A stretch of 64,000 bases of DNA, taken from the NCBI GenBank assembly GCA_036435485.1, contig CM071596.1, positions 18,502,001 through 18,566,000 on the forward strand, in the 5' to 3' direction. The position numbers and the translations under genes are program-made. The DNA is from Saposhnikovia divaricata (taxonomy: Eukaryota > Streptophyta > Magnoliopsida > Apiales > Apiaceae). How positions within the stretch are numbered: the first letter of the stretch is position 1; every line of letters begins with the position of its first letter. The notes under the pieces were generated by a model that was not told the DNA's origin, did no database searches, and saw only the letters and a program-made list of their open reading frames with translations. Below, in pieces: positions 52,277 through 63,906 of this stretch.

Positions 52277-53126
52277 TTAGTAGCCTCCTCTAGCCATCAC
52301 ACGCATTGGGCCACATACATCACTATGTATTAGCTCCAGACGTTCAGTGGCCCTTTGACCCTTACCAGTGAAAGGGGCTTTAGTCATCTTACCAAGCAAA
52401 CAAGATTCGCATTCTTTGTATGATTCAAAATCAAACTTATCCAAGTATCCATCCTTATGTAATTTGGATATGCGTTTCTCATTTATATGGCCTAGACGAC
52501 AATGATAGAGGTATGTTTGATTTGAGTCATTGACTTTAAGTCGTTTGTTTTCTATATTATAGACAGGATTATCTAAATCAAGAACATATAAACCATTAAA
52601 CAAACGCGCAGCACCATAGGTTAAATCATTCAAAGCAAAAGAGCAACTGTTGTTCTTTATTGTAAACGAAAAACCTTTCTTGTCCAAACAAGAAACAGAA
52701 ATAATGTTTCTGCGAATCGCAGGCACGTAAAAATAGTCTTCTAGTTCTAGAAGAAGCCCAGAGGGTAAAGATAAATAATAAGTGCCTACAGCTAAAGCAG
52801 CAACTTTTGCTCCATTGCCAACTCGTAGGTCCACTTCTCCCTTAGCCAAAGTCCTACTTCTCTGCAGTTCCTCCACATTTATACAAATGTGAGAAGCACA
52901 TCCGGTATCCAATACCCAAGATGTAGAAATAGACAAATTAACTTCTATAACATAAATACCTGATCCAGAAATCTAAACACCCTTCATTTTCTTCAGATCC
53001 TCCAAATAAACAGGACAGTTCTCTTCCAGTGACCAGTTTTCTTACAGTAGTGACATTCACCCTTAGCAACACCACCTTTAGGCTTTAAAGCCTATTTGGG
53101 ACCTGACTTTGGCTTGGGTGTAGAAT
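52277..53126 (-). pseudogene. Copia protease, pre-integrase domain and Gag zinc knuckle remnant
   Basis: Protease site WVLDTGCASHI; pre-integrase zinc site YHCRLGHINEKR...CESCLLGKM; start of integrase with HSDVCGPM. Behind 52937 the Gag zinc knuckle (CHYCKKTGHWKR) is in another frame. The gypsy element begins at 53127. Confidence 0.85.
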
Positions 53127-54215
53127 TGATAAGTGGATTTTATATCCACTTATTATGCACTAAATGGACCTAGATTGGTGGTTTATCCTTAATTATGTTG
53201 TGTCTTTTAATTCGTTTTTGTTATTAATTATTTGTTGTGCAGAAATCGCAACTTTAGGTTTTGTGGCAATAATTGGGCTAAAAACGGTAGATTTCTGGCT
53301 CAATTTTATCAAGTGATCTGGCTACGAGGAAAAAGAATTATCATAAAGGAATTCTGTATGATATATTCTTAAATCTGGAACCCCGGTTGGATGTGATATA
53401 TTTTTCGTTTCGCAAAAGGAATCCAGTTTCAGATCCTCAAGAGGCCGTAATTCGCACCAGAACGAGCAATGAAGAAATAAGAATTATCACAAAAAAATGG
53501 AAAGTGATATATTCTTAAAAAGAAAGTCCCGGTTGGAATTGATATATTTTTCGTTAAGGAAAAGGAGTCCGGTTTTTGGCCCGAAATTTACCGCAGCTTT
53601 GGTCTTGAAAATTTATTTATATTAATAAATACTTTATTTAATTAAAAAATTATATTTATAAATATCTAATAATATTAGATATTTATTTTTATAAATTCGA
53701 AATTAAATTAATTATTTATTAATTAAATATATTTTAGTTGAATAACAAAAAAAAAAACAAAAACAAAAAAAAAACAAAAAAAAAAAAGAAAAAAGAAAAA
53801 AAAGAAAAAGTAATCGAATTATGTGAATGTGTGTGAAGCAGGTGATGAGAAAACAAAATTAAAGTAATACTAAAGTGGCTGTCGGCAATAAACAAAAAAA
53901 GAGCCAGTGTCAATTCACAAGTGCTGTCGGCCAGAAGAAAAAAAAAATCCACTCTCCCACGCAGCGCGTGGGAGACACGCTCCAGGGAAGAGTGCTGCCA
54001 GGCTCGTGCGTGCATGCCACGCGCCCATATCGCGCGTGGTCTTCGCAGAAAGGCCGAGTACAGAATTTCAGTTGCTGTTGTGGGTGGTTAGAATTTTGGC
54101 TGGTGCTTGGTTCTTTCGGTTGTAATTTAATTGCTTTTATTTCTTTTCATTTTTTTTATTTTCTTTTCCTTTTTTCTTTTTATTTTTTTAATTTTGTGGT
54201 GTGCTATTTTTTTCC

Positions 54216-54223
54216 TATAAATA
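54216..54223 (+). promoter_or_regulatory. TATA box in 5' LTR of Athila-type element
   Basis: CCTATAAATAGGCC; same site in the 3' LTR at 63552-63559. Confidence 0.7.
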
Positions 54224-54567
54224 GGCCTAGTTCTTGGTCTTAAATCCACACAACATTTTGGAGAGTAACATTCTCTCTTGTAATTCTCTCCATATTTTCC
54301 TTGTAATTTTAGTGTGATTTTATACACTTTAATTTTTTTTCCAATTTTATTATAAGTTATATTTTCGGTTGAAGAAATTTCGAGAATTATTTGGAGCGCT
54401 ATTCTCTTTCATTGGAAGTAATTTCGGATCTACGTTCTAATTCTTAAAATTACGGGGATTATTTAGGAACGCTCTTTTCTTGCATTGGAAGCGATTACGG
54501 TTCTACTTTCCAACTTTCGTAATTTTCATTTATCGAAATTGTTAATTTAGTTTTGTTTTTATTATTG

Positions 54568-54569
<2 letters not shown>

Positions 54570-54653
<84 letters not shown>

Positions 54654-54700
54654 GTTGTTGTTGTTGTTATTATTATTATTATTATTATCATTATTAATAT
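54570..54700. repeat. (TTA)n/(TTG)n microsatellite in LTR
   Basis: About 30 TTA units, then TTG units and TTA again. The 3' LTR copy differs in length. Confidence 0.95.
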
Positions 54701-55492
54701 TATGGTTTCAATTAATCCCATGATGACGATTCGTTCGATTATGAACTAATCGCCGTCATGGGATTCTAATGGATTTATTTACGTAATTTAGTAATTCGAT
54801 GCCTTAATAAATTGTGTTATGATAAAAATTTCCGATTGCCTAACGTGGTTGTACTTAATTTATTAGATGCGTAGCTAACATCTAAATTATTAATTCTTAA
54901 TGAATGCGAAAGTGGATTTGAGAATTTAGAATTTGCCATGTTAGCACAGGTTCGTAATTTTCATATATAATTACGATTCGTGGTAGGGTTTTGGATCACA
55001 TCGCCCTGTGTAGCCAAAAATAAGGAATTTATTCGTAAACCAGTTATGTTTTCAAATCTTATAGACATATAGGGTCTAGACATAAATGGTGTTCATGCAA
55101 CTTCTATCTTTCTAAGTGGATGTTTGTATGGTTTGATATAAGTTAAGGCTGAAAGGCGCTTATATTAGTTTCGTGTTCCCGGCTAGCTTTCATAATTATC
55201 AGAATCACTTTAAATTAAGGCATCAATTCTAAATGAAATAAATAATGAAATTAGAATCCCATGTTTATCTCATATATAATCTTTATCATATTATTTTTAG
55301 TCATTATTTCATTAATTAATTGTGAATTGAACAAACCAACCATTTGTTGTTCAGGCTTCTATAATTAACCGAACGTTGTTGAATAAACATATTTGCTTAA
55401 ATACACCAAGTCTTCGTGGGAACGATCCTTATTTCCCTATATTGCTTTTGGACTGCGTATACTTGCGTAGAGAAAATTAGCGAACAAGTTTT

Positions 55493-55510
55493 TGGCGCCG
55501 CTGTCGGGGA
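55493..55510 (+). other. Primer-binding site (tRNA-Asp-like)
   Basis: TGGCGCCGCTGTCGGGGA lies 6 bases behind the LTR. It resembles the complement of the tRNA-Asp 3' end used by Athila elements. Confidence 0.75.
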
Positions 55511-55598
55511 CTCGGTGTTATTTTGTTTATGTGTTTTACTACAATAGAAGTTAATTTGTTTGACTTGAACATTTGATCTTATATTTTGAAGTGATTAT

Positions 55599-58500
55599 TT
55601 GTGTTCAGATACTTGGATTTTTATGCTAACACGTGCTAAAGCATTGAAGGCCAAACAAGTACTTAAACTAGCAAATACTCACAAGATGGACGGAGATGCC
55701 GAAGTAGTTGCACCTGCAGCAGCAAGGGCTTTAATGGACTACTCGCAACCGAAGATTGATGACATTCAGTCAAGTATCATTCGTCCAGCAATTGCGGCTC
55801 CTACATTTGAAATTAAATCCAGCACTATTCAGATGGTGCAGAATCAAGTACAGTACGGAGGAACTGCAACGGAAGATCCTAACTTACACATCAGGAACTT
55901 CATAGAAATATGCGACACATTTAGATTCAACAATGTGTCAGATGATGCTGTGAAGTTGAGACTCTTCCCATTTTCCTTAAGAGACAAGGCCAAGAGTTGG
56001 TTGCACTCTCTGCCACCGGGATCTATCACCACTTGGGCTGATCTAGCTCAAAAGTTTCTTAGCAAATTCTTCCCCATGGCAAAGACTGCAGCTATAAGGA
56101 ATGCCATCACGCAATTTTCTCAACAGTCTGGTGAATCTCTATGTGAAGCGTGGGAAAGATACAAGGAAATGCTTCGACAATGCCCTCATCATGGCATGCC
56201 AAATTGGATGGTCATAAATTGCTTCTATAATGGACTAGGAATACAATCAAGGCCAATGGTAGATGCAGCTTCAGGGGGAGCATTATGGGCTAAAAGTTAT
56301 GAGGAGGCCTACGATCTTATCGAGATGATGGCAGCTAATGAATATCAAAATCCAACTCAGAGGATGCCACAACAGAAGGTAGCAGGAATTCTTAATGTCG
56401 ATAAGGCCACTTCCTTAGCAGCTCAGATAGAGGCTTTGAATTTGAAAATAGATTCTTTGACAGCACAAGGATTTCATCAAGTTGCTAGTGTTTGTGAGTT
56501 GTGTGCGGGCGCACATGAATCAAACCAATGTGCCATCTCAAACAAGTCGGTTCAATTCGTAAGCAATTTCCAAAGACAGCAACAGCCAGCTCCAAATTCC
56601 TACCATCCGAACAACCGAAATCATCCAAATTTTAGTTGGAGCAATAATCAAGGAGGAGCGCAACAATCAAATCAGCCCTACCAACAATTTCAAAATCAAC
56701 AGTTTGGAGCTAGGCCATATAATCCATCTGGATTCCAGCAACAGCAGGGGCACCAATATCAGCAACAATATGCTCCACGACAATTTCAACCCCCAGGATT
56801 TCAACAACAATCCTATGGGAATTCTGGGCAATCATCTTCTAGTGAAAAGGCAGAATTGGAGGAATTGAGGTTGGCGTCAAAAAGCCAAGCGGCTTCGATC
56901 AAAAATCTGGAAACTCAATTGGGACAACTCGCTAGTTTCATGATGAGCCGACCACAAGGAACACTCCCCAGTGATACTGAAGCTAATCCGGGGAGAAAGA
57001 ACAACCAAGAGCACATTAAAGCCATCACTTTAAGATCGGGAAAAGTCACAGAAGGCACTGAATTGGAAAGAGCAAAAAGAATTCTGCCCGATGAAGAAAC
57101 AGTGAACGTGGGAGATACCGAAGACAAGGGTAAGGCTCCAATTTCAAGCACGGAGGTAGAAGAAAGTGTACCACCTCCTAAACAATCAGTCCCTGCACAG
57201 AAAGAAGCAGAAGAGCATGTCTATCCACCTCCGCCATTTCCTCGACGTTTGCAAAAACAGAAACTGGACAAGCAGTTTGGCAAATTTCTTGAAGTCTTTA
57301 AGAAATTACATATCAACATTCCATTTGCTGAAGCCCTGGAACAAATGCCGAGTTATGCCAAGTTTATGAAGGGCATTCTATCAAGAAAAGTAAAACTTGA
57401 GGATTTAGAAACTGTTGCTCTGACAGAGGAGTGTAGTGCGGTATTGCAACAAAAGTTACCGCCTAAGCTAAAAGATCCTGGAAGTTTCACCATACCATGC
57501 ACCATTGGGAATTTGTCTTTTGACAAATGTTTATGTGATTTAGGAGCAAGCATCAACCTCATGCCATACTCAGTTTTCTTACAACTTGGCCTTCCTGAGC
57601 CAACCCCGACGAACATGTCACTTCAGTTGGCTGATCGCTCTATCACTTATCCTCGGGGAGTTGTTGAAGATGTCCTAGTGAAAGTAGACAAACTTATCTT
57701 CCCAGCTGATTTTGTCATACTTGATTTCGAAGAGGACAAGAAGATTCCGATCATTCTTGGTAGACCATTCTTGGCGACAGGACAAACGTTGATTGACGTC
57801 CAAAAGGGGGAACTTACAATGAGAGTGCATGATCAAAATGTCACTTTCAACGTTTTCAAAGCCATGAAGTTTCCAACAGAAGAAGAGCAGTGTCTGAAAG
57901 TAGACTTGGTGGAGTCTACGGTACAAGAAAAGTTGGATCACATGTTCATGAATGACACTTTGGAAAAGGCCCTTAGTGGAAGGTATTCGTTAGATGAAGA
58001 TGACATAAATGAACAATTGCAATATCTGGATGCTTTGCCGTGGCAAAGAAAATTTGAAAGACCAGTTGAATCATTGGATCTTCCAGAACTAAAAGGGCCG
58101 CATCAGCAAATGAAACCATCTATCGAGGAAGCTCCAACTCTAGAGCTCAAACCACTTCCTAATCACTTAAAGTATGCTTCTCTTGGTGAATCATCTACCT
58201 TACCTGTGATTATATCTGCTAACCTTTCAGACTCTGAGGAAGATAAGCTTTTAAGAGTCCTGAGGGAATTCAAAACAGCCATTGGTTGGACCCTAGCGGA
58301 TATCAAAGGCATCAGCCCAGCTTATTGTCAACATAAAATTCCATTGGAAGAAGGTAGTAAACCAACAGTGGAGCATCAAAGGCGGCTAAATCCTCTTATG
58401 AAAGAGGTAGTGAAGAAAGAAATCATCAAGTGGCTGGATGCAGGGATTATTTATCCCATTTCTGACAGTGCATGGGTGAGTCCAGTGCAATGTGTACCGA

Positions 58501-59744
58501 AGAAAGGAGGCATGACTGTGATTACCAATGAAAAGAATGAACTCATCTCTACTCGCACAGTCACCGGTTGGCGAATCTGCATGGACTACCGGAAGTTGAA
58601 TAAAGCCACAAGGAAGGATCATTTTCCCCTTCCTTTCATTGATCAGATGCTAGATAGACTAGCCGGCCATGATTATTACTGCCTCCTGGATGGGTATTCT
58701 GGATATAACCAAATCTGCATTGCTCCTGAGGATCAGGAGAAAACAACATTTACATGCCCGTTCGGCACTTTCGCCTTTCGGCGGGTTTCTTTTGGCTTGT
58801 GTGGAGCACCTGGTACTTTTCAAAGGTGCATGATGGCCATCTTCTCAGACATGATTGGCAAGACTGTTGAAGTCTTCATGGATGACTTCTCTGTATTCGG
58901 TCTATCTTTTGATGAATGCTTGCAAAATCTTGGTTCGGTGCTGAAAAGATGCGTGGAAACTAACCTAGTGCTCAATTGGGAGAAGTGCCACTTCATGGTA
59001 CAAGAAGGAACTATTCTAGGGCACAAGGTGTCAAGGAAAGGTCTAGAAGTGGACAGAGCAAAGATAGAAGCTATTGAAAAGCTGCCGCCACCTAATTCAG
59101 TGCGAGGGATTCGCAGTTTCCTTGGGCACGCAGGTTTCTATAGGCGTTTCATCAAGGACTTCGCAAAAATTTCCAAACCTTTGTGTCAGCTGCTGGAAAA
59201 AGATATTCAATTCAAATTTGACCAAGCATGTCTCACAGCTTTCGAGACTCTGAAGAAGAAATTGATTTCAGCACCCGTGATCATTGCTCCAGATTGGAGT
59301 GAGCCTTTCGCTATGATGTGTGATGCTAGCGATTACGCACTTGGGGCCGTTCTTGGCCAAAAGAAAAATAAAATGTTTCATGTCATCTATTATGCAAGCA
59401 AAACCCTCAGCGATGCTCAATTAAACTACACTACCACTGAGAAGGAGCTGTTAGCCATAGTTTATGGTTTTGAAAAATTCCGTTCATACTTGCTTGGCAC
59501 GAAGGTGACAGTGTACACTGATCACGCGGCTATCAGATATCTGCTCTCTAAAAAGGACTCCAAACCTAGGTTGATTCGATGGATTCTCCTGCTGCAAGAA
59601 TTCGATGTGGAAATCAAGGATAGAAAAGGGACAGAAAACCAAGTAGCCGACCATCTCTCACGATTGGAAGACCTTGGGAAGACATCCCAAGACAAAACCG
59701 TCATTAATGAATCCTTTCCTGATGAACAGTTGTTTGGGATATAA
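55599..59744 (+). CDS. gag-pol: Athila-type Gag-protease-RT-RNase H polyprotein
   Basis: 1,381 codons; the probable start is the second in-frame ATG at 55623 (MLTRAKALKA). Gag domain (about 90-230, with LRLFPFSLRDKAKSWLHSLP), a Cys/His knuckle-like site near 300 (CELCAGAHESNQC), and a Gln/Asn-rich stretch (320-410). Protease about 600-720 with DLGASINLMP (Leu in place of the usual Thr, as in Athila). RT about 915-1190 with LDGYSGYNQI and the catalytic VFMDDFS. RNase H about 1225-1350 with TTTEKELLA and YTDHAAI. It ends at TAA 59742-59744, after which the same frame continues as integrase. Confidence 0.92.
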   Translation: MCSDTWIFMLTRAKALKAKQVLKLANTHKMDGDAEVVAPAAARALMDYSQPKIDDIQSSIIRPAIAAPTFEIKSSTIQMVQNQVQYGGTATEDPNLHIRNFIEICDTFRFNNVSDDAVKLRLFPFSLRDKAKSWLHSLPPGSITTWADLAQKFLSKFFPMAKTAAIRNAITQFSQQSGESLCEAWERYKEMLRQCPHHGMPNWMVINCFYNGLGIQSRPMVDAASGGALWAKSYEEAYDLIEMMAANEYQNPTQRMPQQKVAGILNVDKATSLAAQIEALNLKIDSLTAQGFHQVASVCELCAGAHESNQCAISNKSVQFVSNFQRQQQPAPNSYHPNNRNHPNFSWSNNQGGAQQSNQPYQQFQNQQFGARPYNPSGFQQQQGHQYQQQYAPRQFQPPGFQQQSYGNSGQSSSSEKAELEELRLASKSQAASIKNLETQLGQLASFMMSRPQGTLPSDTEANPGRKNNQEHIKAITLRSGKVTEGTELERAKRILPDEETVNVGDTEDKGKAPISSTEVEESVPPPKQSVPAQKEAEEHVYPPPPFPRRLQKQKLDKQFGKFLEVFKKLHINIPFAEALEQMPSYAKFMKGILSRKVKLEDLETVALTEECSAVLQQKLPPKLKDPGSFTIPCTIGNLSFDKCLCDLGASINLMPYSVFLQLGLPEPTPTNMSLQLADRSITYPRGVVEDVLVKVDKLIFPADFVILDFEEDKKIPIILGRPFLATGQTLIDVQKGELTMRVHDQNVTFNVFKAMKFPTEEEQCLKVDLVESTVQEKLDHMFMNDTLEKALSGRYSLDEDDINEQLQYLDALPWQRKFERPVESLDLPELKGPHQQMKPSIEEAPTLELKPLPNHLKYASLGESSTLPVIISANLSDSEEDKLLRVLREFKTAIGWTLADIKGISPAYCQHKIPLEEGSKPTVEHQRRLNPLMKEVVKKEIIKWLDAGIIYPISDSAWVSPVQCVPKKGGMTVITNEKNELISTRTVTGWRICMDYRKLNKATRKDHFPLPFIDQMLDRLAGHDYYCLLDGYSGYNQICIAPEDQEKTTFTCPFGTFAFRRVSFGLCGAPGTFQRCMMAIFSDMIGKTVEVFMDDFSVFGLSFDECLQNLGSVLKRCVETNLVLNWEKCHFMVQEGTILGHKVSRKGLEVDRAKIEAIEKLPPPNSVRGIRSFLGHAGFYRRFIKDFAKISKPLCQLLEKDIQFKFDQACLTAFETLKKKLISAPVIIAPDWSEPFAMMCDASDYALGAVLGQKKNKMFHVIYYASKTLSDAQLNYTTTEKELLAIVYGFEKFRSYLLGTKVTVYTDHAAIRYLLSKKDSKPRLIRWILLLQEFDVEIKDRKGTENQVADHLSRLEDLGKTSQDKTVINESFPDEQLFGI

Positions 59745-61040
59745 GAAGAAGAGCCTTGGTTTGCAGACATTGTGAACTTTCTGGTGAGTCGAGTGATTCC
59801 TCCCGAGCTCTCTTTTGCACAAAGAAAGAAATTCTTGCATGAAGTCAAATGGTATCGTTGGGACGAACCATATCTGTTCAAACAAGGAGCCGATCAGGTG
59901 ATTAGGAGATGTGTGCCATACAGTGAAACAGAGGCTATTCTAAAGGATTATCACGCCACGACATATGGTGGCCACTATGGAAGTGAAAAGACCGCAACTC
60001 GAATTCTTCAAGCAGGATTTTATTGGCCATCCCTTTTTAAGGATGCTCATCAGTTTGTGCTAAAATGTGATCGTTGTCAGCGTGTTGGTAACATATCTAG
60101 GAGGAATGAGATGCCCCTCAATATAATGCTAGAAGTGGAAATCTTCGATGTTTGGGGCATCGATTTCATGGGACCATTCATTTCCTCATGTAACAACCAA
60201 TACATCTTGCTAGCCGTTGATTATGTTTCCAAATGGGTGGAGGTCAAGGCACTTCCGACCAATAATGCCAATGTCGTGCTCAACTTCCTTCACAAGAACA
60301 TCTTCACAAGATTCGGCACTCCTCGAGTAATCATAAGCGATGAAGGTACTCACTTTTGCAATCGCAAGTTTACTAATCTCATGGCAAGGTACAACATCAA
60401 CCACCGGGTAGCTACGGCATACCACCCGCAAACCAATGGCCAAGCCGAGGTATCTAATCGCGAGATTAAGCGCATTCTGGAAAAAGTGGTGAACCCTTCG
60501 AGAAAGGATTGGTCTTTAAAACTCGATGAAGCCGCATGGGCTTATCGTACAGCATATAAAACACCCTTAGGCATGTCACCATATCAGCTTGTCTATGGGA
60601 AAGCTTGCCATTTACCGGCCGAATTGGAACACAAAGCTTATTGGGCTTTGAAGAAGCTAAATTTCGATCTTAAGGCCGCAGGTGAGAAAAGGATGGTGCA
60701 ACTCAACGAGATGGACGAGTTTCGATTGCAGGCATATGAGAACAATAAGCTCTATAAGGAGAAAGTGAAACGATGGCATGATCGTCGTCTTATTCAAAAG
60801 GTATTCGTTCCTGGTCAGTCGGTCTTATTATATAACTCTCGTCTTCGATTGTTTCCAGGGAAGCTCAAATCAAGATGGTCAGGGCCATTTGTTGTCAAAA
60901 CTGTGTTTCCACACGGAGCGGTGGAAATCTTTGAGAAATCACCCGATCAATCGTTCAAAGTGAATGGGCAGAGATTGAAACCCTATTTTGGTGACACGGT
61001 GAACCGTGAGGCTGATACCACCAAGTTGGCCACCACATGA
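59745..61040 (+). CDS. Athila-type integrase, separated by one in-frame stop
   Basis: Same frame as the preceding polyprotein. The first ATG is 59772, but homology begins directly after the stop (EEEPWFADIVNFLVSR). Zinc-binding HHCC (HATTYGGHYG...CDRCQ), DDE core with GIDFMGPF, DEGTHFCN and QAEVSNREIKRILE, and a C-terminal domain with GPFVVKTVFPHGAVEI. Otherwise intact to TGA at 61038. Integrase would be made only by readthrough of the stop or supplied by another copy. Confidence 0.9.
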   Translation, partial: EEEPWFADIVNFLVSRVIPPELSFAQRKKFLHEVKWYRWDEPYLFKQGADQVIRRCVPYSETEAILKDYHATTYGGHYGSEKTATRILQAGFYWPSLFKDAHQFVLKCDRCQRVGNISRRNEMPLNIMLEVEIFDVWGIDFMGPFISSCNNQYILLAVDYVSKWVEVKALPTNNANVVLNFLHKNIFTRFGTPRVIISDEGTHFCNRKFTNLMARYNINHRVATAYHPQTNGQAEVSNREIKRILEKVVNPSRKDWSLKLDEAAWAYRTAYKTPLGMSPYQLVYGKACHLPAELEHKAYWALKKLNFDLKAAGEKRMVQLNEMDEFRLQAYENNKLYKEKVKRWHDRRLIQKVFVPGQSVLLYNSRLRLFPGKLKSRWSGPFVVKTVFPHGAVEIFEKSPDQSFKVNGQRLKPYFGDTVNREADTTKLATT

Positions 61041-62452
61041 TTCTCAGTATAATCGTCAAGCTAGCGACAATAAACAAGCGCTTCATGGGAGGCAACCCAT
61101 AGGTTTGGTGTTTTTATGTGTGGTTTGATTTGGTGTGATTTTGTTTAGTATTATGTCGAAAGTGCAGGTCATTGCCTCAGTTTGGAGCTCATTGCCACCA
61201 CCTGATTCACCACCCGAGAAGGGTAACGATGCCGGCAGTTAGGGGAGTTCTCTTTTATCCTTTATCTTTACCTTCAATGAGGACATTGAATATTTTAAGT
61301 TTGGGGGTGATTTAGGATATTTGATTAATTGAGTCATAGTATGCATATAGTTTCATATAGTTCATAATATACCATGCTAGCATAATTTCACATAATTCAT
61401 ATTAAAAAAAAAAAAAAATTGCATATTCATGATTAGTTGCATATCATATTTTCCTTGATCCCGAAGCGCTTGGCGATTCCGTTTAGTAGTCAATGATGAA
61501 TTTGAGTATGATAATGGTGGATAGAGGGCTGATTTAAATACTTATGAATTGACGTGCATGTTGCAGAAACATAATCTTACACAACTCATCGGTTACTTTT
61601 GGGCTAGGTTAAGGTCATGCTTGTTTGGTTGTTGAAATTTAATCACCTGATTATATTCAGAATTTTCTTTATTCCCTTGATGGCGTAAGAAGCACTAAAT
61701 TCTAAGTTTGGGGGAAACCAGGAATTTCATGCTAGTAATTTGTCAATAATTGATAGGTGTCAATTGGCTAGTAGCCAGCTCATATTTATATGAGTAGTTT
61801 AGGGTTGGAAATGAGAATTCTCATTCCAGATTGCATATAAAAAAATGAAAAAAAAAACAAAAAAACAAAAAAAATATTGTTTATGAGATTGTGAGTATGC
61901 ACAGTTGGCCAGGGTGAGCTCTTTAATACTCGAGCAATTAAGTACGAGGGGACTTTGTGCCTAGTGACCTAAGGCTTTTATAGTCTGGGATCCACTGACC
62001 TAACGCTCGCTACATGGGTATTATTGTATAAGCCTTTTGGGGTCTCATCCATTGCACGGTCAAATAAGCATGTGTGTTGTGTATAGTATTATGCGTCATA
62101 GTTGTTAATAAAGCATGAATTCCTGTCTAACTCAAATGATGATGGAGGTGTTTCTAGGTTATGAAGTGTCTAGCGTCCATTCTATTTATAAACCTGTGAT
62201 TGTTATGACGAAGAATATGTATGGTTTTGATCTAGTGTTACAAGTATTTCTGATGAGCTTTGCACACACGCACGTTTCTGTACTTGTAAAGGTTAATATG
62301 CTGGTATTTAGTCGATCTCTATTTGGAATTTTCACAATCTCTGAGACACTCTGCTAAATTGGTTATTGCTTTGCCTATGGGATCCTTGCATCATTTGCAT
62401 TCATGCATTTAGAGATAATCGAGTCTGTTTCGCTTGAGGACAAGCTTCAGTT
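61041..62452 (+). other. 3' non-coding region of Athila-type element
   Basis: No env-like ORF, although this region is coding in some Athila elements. GTTTGGGGG polypurine-like words occur three times (61301, 61706, 62456). A-rich tracts at 61405 and 61845. Confidence 0.65.
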
Positions 62453-62466
62453 TAAGTTTGGGGGTG
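62453..62466 (+). other. Polypurine tract of Athila-type element
   Basis: AAGTTTGGGGGTG directly before the 3' LTR. Confidence 0.85.
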
Positions 62467-63906
62467 TGATAAGTGGATTTTATATCCACTTATTATGCAC
62501 TAAATGGACCTAGATTGGTGGTTTATCCTTAATTATGTTGTGTCTTTTAATTCGTTTTTGTTATTAATTATTTGTTGTGCAGAAATCGCAACTTTAGGTT
62601 TTGTGGCAATAATTGGGCTAAAAACGGTAGATTTCTGGCTCAATTTTATCAAGTGATCTGGCTACGAGGAAAAAGAATTATCATAAAGGAATTCTGTATG
62701 ATATATTCTTAAATCTGGAACCCCGGTTGGATGTGATATATTTTTCGTTTCGCAAAAGGAATCCAGTTTCAGATCCTCAAGAGGCCGTAATTCGCACCAG
62801 AACGAGCAATGAAGAAATAAGAATTATCACAAAAAAATGGAAAGTGATATATTCTTAAAAAGAAAGTCCCGGTTGGAATTGATATATTTTTCGTTAAGGA
62901 AAAGGGGTCCGGTTTTTGGCCCGAAATTTACCGCAGCTTTGGTCTTGAAAATTTATTTATATTAATAAATACTTTATTTAATTAAAAAATTATATTTATA
63001 AATATCTAATAATATTAGATATTTATTTTTATAAATTCGAAATTAAATTAATTATTTATTAATTAAATATATTTTAGTTGAATAACCAAAAAAAAACAAA
63101 AACAAAAAAAAACAAAAAAAAAAGAAAAAAGAAAAAAAAGAAAAAGTAATCGAATTATGTGAATGTGTGTGAAGCAGGTGATGAGAAAACAAAATTAAAG
63201 TAATACTAAAGTGGCTGTCGGCAATAAACAAAAAAAGAGCCAGTGTCAATTCACAAGTGCTGTCGGCCAGAAGAAAAAAAAAATCCACTCTCCCACGCAG
63301 CGCGTGGGAGACACGCTCCAGGGAAGAGTGCTGCCAGGCTCGTGCGTGCATGCCACGCGCCCATATCGCGCGTGGTCTTCGCAGAAAGGCCGAGTACAGA
63401 ATTTCAGTTGCTGTTGTGGGTGGTTAGAATTTTGGCTGGTGCTTGGTTCTTTCGGTTGTAATTTAATTGCTTTTATTTCTTTTCATTTTTTTTATTTTCT
63501 TTTCCTTTTTTCTTTTTATTTTTTTAATTTTGTGGTGTGCTATTTTTTTCCTATAAATAGGCCTAGTTCTTGGTCTTAAATCCACACAACATTTTGGAGA
63601 GTAACATTCTCTCTTGTAATTCTCTCCATATTTTCCTTGTAATTTTAGTGTGATTTTATACACTTTAATTTTTTTTCCAATTTTATTATAAGTTATATTT
63701 TCGGTTGAAGAAATTTCGAGAATTATTTGGAGCGCTATTCTCTTTCATTGGAAGTAATTTCGGATCTACGTTCTAATTCTTAAAATTACGGGGATTATTT
63801 AGGAACGCTCTTTTCTTGCATTGGAAGCGATTACGGTTCTACTTTCCAACTTTCGTAATTTTCATTTATCGAAATTGTTAATTTAGTTTTGTTTTTATTA
63901 TTGTTG

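Larger units (their letters stand above)
49742..53126 (-). mobile_element. Decayed copia element, cut by gypsy insertion
   Basis: Minus orientation. 3' LTR (right border 50116, TGTTAGTGTAGGTGCCCTAG read inwards), inverse polypurine tract at 50117-50130, then pol and the end of gag up to 53126. There the Athila-type element begins, so the 5' part must lie beyond the window. Several stops and a deletion in RNase H show that it is old. The left LTR border is uncertain. Confidence 0.75.
53127..55486 (+). repeat. 5' LTR of Athila-type element
   Basis: 2,360 bp from TGATAAGTGG to TTAGCGAACA. TATA box TATAAATA at 54216-54223. It carries an A-rich tract (53748-53810), a T-rich tract (54140-54210) and a long TTA microsatellite. 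Confidence 0.92.

Noticed and set aside
53734..54243. ORFs of 60-120 codons on both strands in the Athila LTR, repeated identically at 63052-63579
   Set aside because: They repeat only because the LTR is repeated. They run through A- and T-homopolymers and show no protein-like pattern.
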